Shown here piece by piece: positions 56,320-64,000 of a DNA stretch of 64,000 bases (its first letter is position 1; each line of letters begins with the position of its first letter). The notes beneath the pieces are model-generated. The model searched no databases, was not told the DNA's origin, and saw only the letters and a program-made list of their open reading frames with translations. Both the position numbers and the translations under genes were made by a program. The DNA is from Tribonema minus (Eukaryota > Sar > Xanthophyceae > Tribonematales > Tribonemataceae), in the NCBI GenBank assembly GCA_017506865.1, contig JAFCMP010000023.1:372001-436000 (forward strand), read 5' to 3'.

Positions 56320-58843
56320 TCAAAACACGATGCTCTGGCTGCCCATGTGACCCTGCTCTTGCGCAAACTCATCGCGCTCGGGCGCAGACAGCAGCGGTTC
56401 GCTTCGCGCGCCGCCGGTGCCGTTGGTGGGGGCGGCGCCTGGGGCGTCTTTGAGGGTCTGCCATTCAGCGCGCGCTGCCTGCAGAGGACAGTGCGGTGGG
56501 GCATAGAGTCTTGAGACTGAGCACATCAAAGCATAGCATACGGGATCATGTCCAGCGATTAGAGGCATGCAAAACAAGGCGCCTGGGGCGTCCTTGAGGG
56601 TCTGCCATTCGGCGCGCGCCGCCCAAAGAGAACGGTGGAGCGGGGCAAAAGATCGTGAGGCAGAGCACAACAGGGCACACGCCAGCATGTCCAGCAAGGA
56701 GCAGCACGCCTGCGGAGCACGGTGCAGTGGGGCACGGTAGTTTGAGGCAGAGCGCAACAGGGCATGCACACACAAGCATGTCCAGCAAGAAGCAGCACGA
56801 GCTGGCTACCCACAACGTGTGTGTGACAGTTGGAATGCGTATTGCTGAGGCTGAGAGAGAGATTGATGGTGATGTGACGCAAGCGCATTTGCCAAAGACT
56901 GTGCAGGTTTTGGCAAAGGTCAAAAAGGGGGGGGGGGGGGCACAGCCAGCCCTGGCAAGCCAGCAACTAAAATGCGCTGTCGCGTGACTAAAAAGTCGCG
57001 CCTTGGCAGTTACTTTTGTACATACAGAGCGCAGGCACACGCACCTGCATGTTGCTCACGCCATCGAAGATGATATAGCACGCAAGCAGCAGCCCCAGCG
57101 CGCTGTCGGCCCACCATACAACCTGCGGCAGCGAGCATGAACGAGCCGGACATTGCCAGCAGGCGCGCGCTGAGACAAGGGCATGTATGTATTAATCCTG
57201 GTGGCATGTAAAGCGCGGCCATACGGGGGGCGCAGCGCTGAGCAAACTCTGCTGGCAAGAAGCTGCTCAAACGAAGAGTGGATGGGCGTCGCAGGGTATG
57301 CTCAGCAGCACGGCGCTGTGGGGGGTGCGCAAGTATGGTGAGGTGATGGAAGTCATGTTGTGTGACACTCAGCTGTGAGATCACCACCAGCAAGCCAAAT
57401 GACGACGACATGCATGCTGCCACATAGTTGCAGACTGCCATTTACAAGCACAACACTGCGCCGTTGGCAGACACAGTCGAAACATGCAAAGCACCCTCCT
57501 CTCCCGAAAGCACCCTCCTCTCCTGACAATCACGATGGTAGGCACCTTAGGCAGCACCACAAGGCACATCAAGCAGCAGCGCGGGCACATACTCCCTGTC
57601 ACTCACCCCCTGTATCAGCAGCGCCAGCGCCACGCACGCCGACACGTACCCCGTGCAGCGGCTGCAGTGCGCGTCCGTGATGACCACAATGCTCTGCAGC
57701 TGCGCCCCGTAGAACATCTTGTACTTGTACAGGACGAGGCTCGTGGTCGCCCCAAACACCGCCACCCACAGGCCCGCAGCGAGCCGCGTGTGCGGCGTCG
57801 CCCAGACGAGGTCCAGCAGCGCAGTGACAAGCAGGTTCGCGCCCAGGAGCTGCATGAGCAGCGCTATCGCCAGGCTCGCGCCCACCTCCACCCTGGCGCT
57901 GCGGGCCCTGCCCTCGCGTCGCGCGCAGCAGTAGCAGGGCGACGAGCGGTCAGTGTCAGGGGGTCACGCGGAGCGTGGCGGCTGCTGAATATGCGGGACG
58001 ACGGTGGGAGTGGTGGCTAGCGGCCGGTATGGCAACCGCGAGGTTACGCCGCAGCCAGCGCCAAGCGGCGGCACGTACATGCAGCGTCAGTACAGCCAGA
58101 CAAGGCGTCGCTGGCTGCGGCGTGCATGATGAAGCGCACACCCGCTGGACGATAGCGTGCATGCTGCCTTTGATCCATGGCAATGGGCTGATGGGGACTA
58201 ATACATATGTGCAACTCATCTGCAAAGCACAATCGCACGAAGGCCTGTGCCATGACTTCACACAATGTATGCTTGCCAGCCAATTGAGACCCTCACCTGG
58301 CCGTTGTCTGTGACATGAAGCGCCATCGGTAAAGCACCAGTAGGCCCCCTGCAGCAAGACGCGCAGGTGGTGAGAAACCCATGTTCATCAAGGGGACTGT
58401 ACACCAGGCCCTACGATCAAATATAATGAAGCCAGGCGAGCAGTGCAAGCAATGCATTGTGCATGTCAACCGGGCATTGTGAAGGAGCGATGTGTCTCAC
58501 CTACTGTTTCTGCCAGGCCCAGGATGGTTATGCTCAGCACACCATCGCTGCCGTTCCCTGAGCCTGCAAGGAGGCTGGCACAGCATCGTGACATTGTGAG
58601 GACCGGGATCAGTTCACAATGCACGTAATCAGCGCGATGAACCGAATCAACAAGTAGGGTAGGTATGACATACCTCAAAACCGTCTCCAGAACGCCCACC
58701 CACACAGTGGCATATGCCGCAAATGTGATGTGCTCCACCGCACTGTATCCCGCCGCTACAGCCGCCGCTCTTTGGCGAGCACCGTTGTATCTCACTCGCA
58801 CCGACTCACTTCCTGTGAACACTAGATCCACAAGGCGACTCAT
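56320..58843 (-). CDS. TMEM163/cation-diffusion-facilitator-like membrane protein (274 aa)
   Basis: Exons (minus) 58843-58674, 58574-58501, 58348-58297, 57898-57607, 57122-57045 and 56478-56320 give 825 nt. Six hydrophobic segments can be read: AAGYSAVEHITFAAYATVWVG, GVLSITILGL/GLLVLYRW, VEVGASLAIALLMQLLGANLL, LAAGLWVAVFGATTSLVLY, TGYVSACVALALLIQ and VVWWADSALGLLLACYIIF. The pattern VLSLLAGSGNGSDG in helices 1-2 and ITDAHCSR plus WWADSALG in helices 5-6 is the CDF/TMEM163 metal-site pattern (Asp and His in TM2 and TM5 of CDFs bind Zn). TMEM163 in animals exports zinc; metal transport here is inferred. The cytosolic tail starts AARAEWQTLKDAPG and ends GSQSIVF. Length is close to animal TMEM163 (289). 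Confidence 0.82.
56425..56770 (-). repeat. Copies of the exon 6 acceptor junction plus tandem units, TMEM163-like intron 5
   Basis: On the sense (minus) strand, the real exon 6 start (56430-56490, coding ARAEWQTLKDAPGA after its AG) is duplicated at 56577-56640, where ARRMADPQGRPRR is read in another frame from nearly the same bases. Further into the intron, two units of about 88 bp (about 56631-56715 and 56716-56795), each with gtggggc...gaggcagagc.caacagggca, repeat the flanking intron. Confidence 0.85.
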
Positions 58844-59101
58844 CGGCAGTACTCTGAAGTGCCTATGGCGGCATGCGTTGCCTCATCACGTGACAAAAAA
58901 GATGATCCTGGCCTTTCCTGCCCACTGCAGACTCTCACTGAAGCTGTTATAAGCCAGGAACAGAGGTTGACCAAGTTCTTCAACATCGACTTGAAGTAAT
59001 ACTTCAACTTGGGCTTGAAGTGTAAACCGACACAAAAATCCTCCTCATAGAGCATCTCAGTTGTGTGTGTGACAGGAGCCACCCTGCGTAGTATTTGCAA
59101 C
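58844..59101. promoter_or_regulatory. Divergent promoter, TMEM163-like / acyltransferase
   Basis: 258 bp between the ATGs. It carries the densest cluster of the shared motif: TTGAAGT at 58991-58997, ACTTCAA at 59001-59007 and TTGAAGT at 59015-59021, partly forming an inverted repeat. Confidence 0.65.
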
Positions 59102-62100
59102 ATGGAAGATGTACCTCTCCCCTATCGAGCAATCAGAAGTCTCTTTTGGAGCTGCCTGCACACATTCTACAACAACATCGAAGTGACAGGATCCGTCCCG
59201 CCACCAGGCAACGCTGTGATACTGTGCGTAAATCATGGTGAGCCTCATGAAGTTGATGATGGCTCATTGTGGTTTTTGCGTACACACTCTTCTGTGATAG
59301 AGATATGTATGCTGTGCATGGTCTAGTCTACGATTCTATGTCTTCACCTCAAGATCAACTTTTCGATTGTTGTTTTTTCATGAATGTGAATTTCCACAGG
59401 CAACAGCCTGACAGATGCGGTCACCGTGGTGAGCTCGACGCCGCGCATGGTGCGGCTCACTGCCAAGGACTCTTTGTGGAAGCACCCCTTCTGGAAGTAC
59501 GTCGTGGGGGGCGTGGGCACCGTTCCCATACAGCGCAGGGACGAGTACGGCTCCGCTGCCGACAACAAAAAGGCCATGGCAAAACTGCATGAGGCGCTCG
59601 AGGACGGTGCATGCGTCTGGTGAGCACGTTGCAGCCTTGCTCAGTTATTCGCGTCGCCGGGTGCCTGATCATGCAATGCCCGTTGGTGCCGCTCGCTGAT
59701 TACGTCGCGTCCAAGTGCGTGCGTGCGCGGCTGCTTGTGCACGGCCAGCCCCTGCGCCAACAACGCGGTACATCCAGCTGTCGGTTGGATGTTTCCAACA
59801 CTATGCAACACCCGCCGCCCGCCGGTGCAAGAGAAGTGGACGAGGCATGGGTGCTGTGTACCGGCTCTCGGCTCCCCGTTTAGCGGCCCATCGCGGGTGA
59901 AACGCGGCGCGGCAATCCACGTAGCAACTGCGCCGGACGACGTTGTCTTGAGCCGCTGCGTCAAGCTGCCTGCATCCAACAGTGCAGCTGTGCTGCAACC
60001 GCGACTGCCAATGCCGCGTTCCCAACGCGGTAGTCGTTGCGCTGCTTGACGTGCGTGCGTGTTTATCGTTTGGTGCTGCCGCTTCTTGAACTGCGGCGGT
60101 GATGTGATCACAGTACGCACCGTGTTCTGTTGCTGATGGAACCACCCTGTGCATATACATGAACGCGGTAATGCCCGCCCTTCTGCACTGCTGCAGCGGG
60201 GGCCATATCCGCAGAACGTCGCAGAATCACCTGCTGTGCATTTGGCACCACAATTCTGACTGTGCCAATGCCCCTATTGGTTGCGCTGCCTGCTGCGCGC
60301 AGCTTGTTTCCGGAGGGGCAGAGCCGCTACCAAAGCGGGCTTGCGCCCCTGAAGACCGGCGTAGGCTACATTGCGCTGGAGACGCTGCGCCGCGCTCTGG
60401 ACGCTGGCAAAGAGGACTTCACTGTGACGGTCAGTGCTCAGCGGCAGCGGTGACTGGCTGCTAATATCCTGTTTATGTTGAGGCTGTAATATGGAGCGGT
60501 GGATGGGTGGTATCGGCAAGGCGATGCTACTTGTGTTATAATAACACGTGAATAGCTGACCATGCGGATGCAATGGATTATGCGCCAAAGGCAGCCGTAC
60601 ACCTTGTACAGGCTGACTCTTCCTGACCAGCGAAAAGCAATGGCACAGACAGCATGGCACACGGGGTGCAAATCGCTTGCCAGGTGGTGCTGTGTTGGTT
60701 GGTGCCAGGTATGAGAGTGAAGCATGACACAGCTGTGCTGGCCAGGGCTACATGGTTGATGTCTCTATTAAGGGCCATTTCACCCGGAGTTTCCCCGACT
60801 GCAAGGCTTATACCTGCCAGTAATTGTAACTGCTACTGTGCTGGACGCGCTGGACCCCCAATGTATCCTTGTCACAACAGTGCACAAAGTGTGATCGACC
60901 GCAATACTTTTGACACTTGTGCAAATGGCCATATGCTTACAGAGGACATCTCACTGCGGCGGCAAAGCTTAAAATGCATAGCACTTGCTCAATTGAAACT
61001 GTCATCCTGATGTCGAGTGCCCAGATGGTGTGCATGCCTTCGTAGCAATGGCAAGCGATGCAGGCGGCCAGGCCCATAGCGTATTCATGTCGACTAGGAT
61101 TAGGCCTCAACGCCAGGACGTCGTCGACACGTCGCTTCTTGGATGCAGCACTTGACTTTGACAGCAGCGCTCGGTCATGCCAACTTCAATTGAAGCGGCC
61201 GTGTGCGGTCATCCTGAGCGCTGCTGTGCTCGCCTCGGTCGTTGCACCGTGCGCTGCTGCGGTTGCTGCGATGCAGCGCCCCGGCGCGTTCTTGTACGCC
61301 GACAAGGAAAGCGGCGCGTCACCTGCCCTGCCCACTACATAACGCAGGCAGCGTCCACGGCGCAGCGCACTGTTCGCCGCTACCTGCACATACCCTAGCA
61401 TGACAGTGCGTTTCTCATTCACACCCGGAAGGCGCTCGCACCTCAGCACCACGCTCTACCCCCCCCCCCCCCCCCCCCCCGACTCCATCAGGTCATCGCC
61501 TGCGGCATCACGTACACGCACCGCGAGAAGTTCCGCTCGGACGTGTGCGTCGTCTTCGAGACCGCCGCGCGCCTGCGCGCGGGCTCCCTGCCGGAGCTGG
61601 TCGGCGGACCCAACGGCGAGAAGGGCGCCGCGCGCGCCATAGTCGACAGCGTCGCCGCGCTGCTGCGGCGCAGCGTCGTGAGCGCGCCGGAGTGGGCCAC
61701 CGTGCGCGCTGCGCTAGCGGCTGTGCGCCTGCACGCGCCCGTTGGGGCGCGCATCGCGCTCGCGCAGCACGCGCGCCTTACGCAGTCCTTCGTGCAGGTG
61801 AGCTGCGGCGCGGCGCCGCGCGGTAGTTCAAGTGCGACATTCCTGCATCGTGTGGCACTGCATGCCGATCTAAGGGTGTGTCATGAAGAGGCGTGCGCTA
61901 CGGCACATGCTGGCGGGCTTGCGGCGACAACGCAGAGCGGCCAGTCAGGCGGGGAGCGGTGTGCATGTACACCACCAGCAGCAGCAACAGCAGTACCGTA
62001 GATCACGGGGTATAAAACCCCCCTCTCGTATAAGACCCCCCCATCTTATGCCGTGGTATAAGACCCCCCGTGCCCTCTGTGAGGTGTGGGCGTGCGCGCA

Positions 62101-63551
62101 AGACCAGGGGTACGCTGTATAAGACCGGGGTAGGCACGCGTCGTATAAGACGGGGTTGTAAACAGAGGAACGGCAGTTACGCAAACTTCAAGTCGTTTCA
62201 GCATAATTATCAAGTGTGCTGCAGCACATACGCAGGTGGTGTGCAAGCTGCGTTGCTGTGAAACCCTCAGCAGCCGTGCGTTCGCTGTGCCAAGGAGGTG
62301 TGCGAACCAGGCGTGCTTAGGCAAGAGCTGCAGAACGTCTATTTGTGGCGTGCTGCTTGCAAGCAGCAGAACTTCTGCAGTATTCATCATGCGATATATG
62401 CGACCGCAGCCACCCACGCGTGCAAGACGGGGGGTACGTTGTATAAGACCCCCCCCTCAAATAAGGCCCCCGTTGGCTCTGCATGAGCGTCGCAGCGCGA
62501 CTAGACGGGGGGGTTTTATACCCCGTGATCTACGGTAGTGGTAGGCTTGCTGGTGCCTGACAGTTTCACGGCTTTCTGCAGAGTGATACGCCAAGTCCGT
62601 CCTCAGGCGTACGTCCCCCTGGCGCAGCCCTTGCTGGTGCATGCGACCGTTACGCACTGCTCGCCAAATGCAACAGCAGTCGGCGCTGGACGGCTGTGAC
62701 TTCAGGTCACCCTCTGGCGAGAGGAGAGGTTTAAGCCGCCTCTCAATGAGACGTACAAGACCTGGCGTACATGCATGCGTGCAGAGCCGCCTTTCACCGC
62801 CAGCTTCAGCAAACACGCTGCACTTGTTTTAGTCTTGACGGTCATCAGCGAACAATGGTCGCTCGCCCTGCGCGCGGAAGCTTTCGTGCGAAGCTTGTCC
62901 TGTTGCACTTGGTGCTATGCGCCAGGTTGAGAGCGCGTCTGCCCCGTACTCACGAGTTGCAAGCGCACAGCACCTGGGCTGTGGCGTCAGCAACGCTCCC
63001 ACGATACATGCCCCATTCCCGATCACCACCCACTGTAGCGCGCTGAAGCATCCAGATCGCGAGAGCACCGCACCCCCTTTCTTGACAAGCGCGCCCCGCA
63101 ACAAGCACGTCCCTCCCTGCACATTCCTCCCCGTGCTGCTGGCACAGCACGTGCCGTTTGCATCACGCGCTGCTGCACAGAAGCTGAGCGCTGCTCACAC
63201 ACAACGACCGCACATGCCACTGTTTGTCGCTTACGATCAGGTATGCCGCCGCGTTCCTGGCTCAGCGGCGCCTGTTGCGCCCCTTCTCGCGCATGACGCG
63301 CTGCCCTGCGAACGCCACAGCCTTTCCCGCACACAACAGCTGTCCCAAACTCAATAGCTGTGTTACCGCTGTGTTTCCTCGCCCCTCGCGCGTTGCGGCA
63401 GGTGCTGAGCGCGTGCACGCCCGCGTCGCTGGCGCAGCGGCGCCTGGTGCGACTCGCGTCCGATCCTGACATACCCGTGCAGGACCCCGAGCCGTCCAGC
63501 ACGCAGGAGGAGCGTGCGGCAGCGCTGCTCAGCCAACTTCTCGCCTATCAG
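59102..63551 (+). CDS. Gpt2/SCT1-type glycerolipid acyltransferase (PlsC fold), 3' end incomplete
   Basis: Exons 59102-59237, 59400-59619, 60303-60429, 61492-61797 and 63402-63551 are in frame (939 nt so far). Motif I is VNHGNSLTDAV (His45, Asp51), the spaced H-x5-D form used by yeast Gpt2/Sct1 rather than the usual NHx4D. WKYVVGGVGTVPIQRR follows, then motif III LFPEGQSRYQSGLAPLKTG (about residues 120-138) and ACGITYTHREKFRSDVCV. This family acylates glycerol-3-phosphate or dihydroxyacetone phosphate at the ER, the first step of membrane and storage lipid synthesis. The C-terminal part (two membrane spans in yeast) is not assured: a hydrophobic frame VYCGVLLLLQLLQTLLG after an AG at 63651 could be the next exon, but its stop at 63789 is early. 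The rest may lie past the window. Intron 4 holds a TIR element. Confidence 0.85.
61459..61480 (+). repeat. Poly-C tract (22 nt) before acyltransferase exon 4
   Basis: A pure C run ends about 11 nt before the AG acceptor at 61490-61491 of exon 4, again standing in for the polypyrimidine tract. Confidence 0.95.
61996..62535. mobile_element. 540-bp non-autonomous element with perfect 28-bp terminal inverted repeat, TA flanks
   Basis: Left end CCGTAGATCACGGGGTATAA then AACCCCCC; the right end is its exact reverse complement (62508-62535). Each end is flanked by TA (61994-61995, 62536-62537), as expected for a TA target duplication of the Tc1/mariner superfamily, though a longer TIR including the TA cannot be ruled out. 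Inside, the word GTATAAGACCCCC or GTATAAGACGGGG recurs about six times, and two ~31-bp direct repeats (near 62095 and 62425) share gcaagac..ggggtac..tgtataagac. There is no open frame for a transposase, so this is a MITE-like element sitting in intron 4 of the acyltransferase gene. Confidence 0.85.
63246..63460 (+). repeat. Duplicated piece of acyltransferase exon 5 in the preceding intron
   Basis: The exon 5 stretch gcgtcgctggcgcagcggcgcctggtgcg (63420-63451) is matched at 63251-63280 by gcgttcctggctcagcggcgcctgttgcg. The copy lies about 170 bp upstream in the intron, close to the real acceptor side. Confidence 0.75.
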
Positions 63552-64000
63552 GTGCGCCGCGCTGCCTGAACGAGCGTCTGAACTTTGTGCTGTTGCTGTC
63601 GCGCGTGCTGTGATGAGAGTCTGCGGTGGCAACTGTTGTCTTTGCCTGCAGGTGTACTGCGGTGTGCTGCTGCTGCTGCAGCTGCTGCAGACGCTTTTAG
63701 GGTGTCCGCTCGCATCTGGCACGCCTCAGCGGCGGCGGCTGTGCACGTGCGTGGCGCCCACTCTGCTCACGTGTGTGGGCCTGCCCTGAGCGTTGCTTTG
63801 CTGAGTATTGCTGATGCAGTACAGGTATTGCAGGTGTTGATGGTCACAGCGTGCATAGATCTGCCTTCATAGAGTGCAGTGTTACTTCTTGGCTCTTTAT
63901 CTTTTGCACATGCCTGTGCCTATGATTGTCAAGCATGTCACAGCACCTGTACAATCTCATTGACTGCCACAAGTGCGCGAGCGCTCCGTTCACCAATCGC
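63552..64000 (+). other. Region after the last assured acyltransferase exon
   Basis: After the donor at 63552 the sequence has a possible acceptor at 63650-63651 and a hydrophobic frame to 63789. Beyond that it is less GC-rich and without recognisable coding signal. It could be an intron, a final exon plus 3' flank, or both. Confidence 0.35.

Noticed and set aside
1..64000. CRISPR arrays, operons, ribosomal RNA, riboswitches
   Set aside because: No regularly spaced direct repeats with unique spacers, no polycistronic layout and no rRNA-like sequence. The repeats seen are splice-junction copies, minisatellites and a TIR element in an intron-rich nuclear genome.

Overview
This window looks like nuclear DNA of a GC-rich photosynthetic eukaryote, most likely a chlorophyte green alga (inference). 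Coding exons are very GC-rich, while introns and spacers are closer to balanced. Almost every gene is broken by GT-AG introns. The gene set is eukaryotic housekeeping with plant or algal flavour: a membrin-type SNARE, a plant/cyanobacterial-type M48 protease, a PPR-SMR protein and a plant-type class IV aminotransferase. There is no prokaryotic operon structure. I rebuilt the exon models by eye. In most genes the exon lengths sum to an exact multiple of three and the joined protein reads through known family motifs, which is the main support for the splice sites.

Layout. 1-2545 (+): 3' exons of a coiled-coil protein. 3163-5382 (+): a second, unrecognised coiled-coil protein. 7332-11635 (-): a very large low-complexity PSP1-domain protein. 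13034-16424 (-): a TPR co-chaperone-like protein, head-to-head with 16607-18015 (+), a membrin Qb-SNARE. 19086-22250 (-): a MATE transporter with a frameshift. 23141-25817 (-): NADPH-cytochrome P450 reductase, head-to-head with guanylate kinase (26138-26995, +). 28726-30036 (-): a PPR-SMR protein, almost touching a class IV aminotransferase (30045-31211, +). Then, all on +: TRAPP subunit BET3 (32248-33388), an M48 metallopeptidase (34350-37905) and an IMP dehydrogenase homologue (39961-46263). 47320-51536 (-): SUMO E1 subunit UBA2, head-to-head with the Rab6-GEF subunit RGP1 (51704-55394, +). 56320-58843 (-): a TMEM163/CDF-like membrane protein, head-to-head with a Gpt2/SCT1-type acyltransferase (59102 to at least 63551, +).

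Functional themes. Three genes act in early secretory or Golgi traffic (membrin, BET3, RGP1). Others cover nucleotide metabolism (IMPDH, guanylate kinase), ER redox and lipid synthesis (P450 reductase, acyltransferase), SUMO conjugation and organelle functions. The genes are physically neighbouring but not obviously one pathway. Five head-to-head pairs share spacers of 8 to about 320 bp, and several of these spacers carry the heptamer TTGAAGT or its complement.

The most unusual signal is not a gene. In at least five genes the short piece of DNA spanning a real exon-intron junction, including the splice site, is tandemly copied into the adjoining intron, often as a ladder of increasingly decayed copies. 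This looks like an active mode of intron growth or splice-site birth. Other highlights are an intronic palindrome with arms of about 330 bp (RGP1 intron 1), a 540-bp element with a perfect 28-bp terminal inverted repeat flanked by TA, and an IMP dehydrogenase homologue whose catalytic cysteine is replaced by serine.
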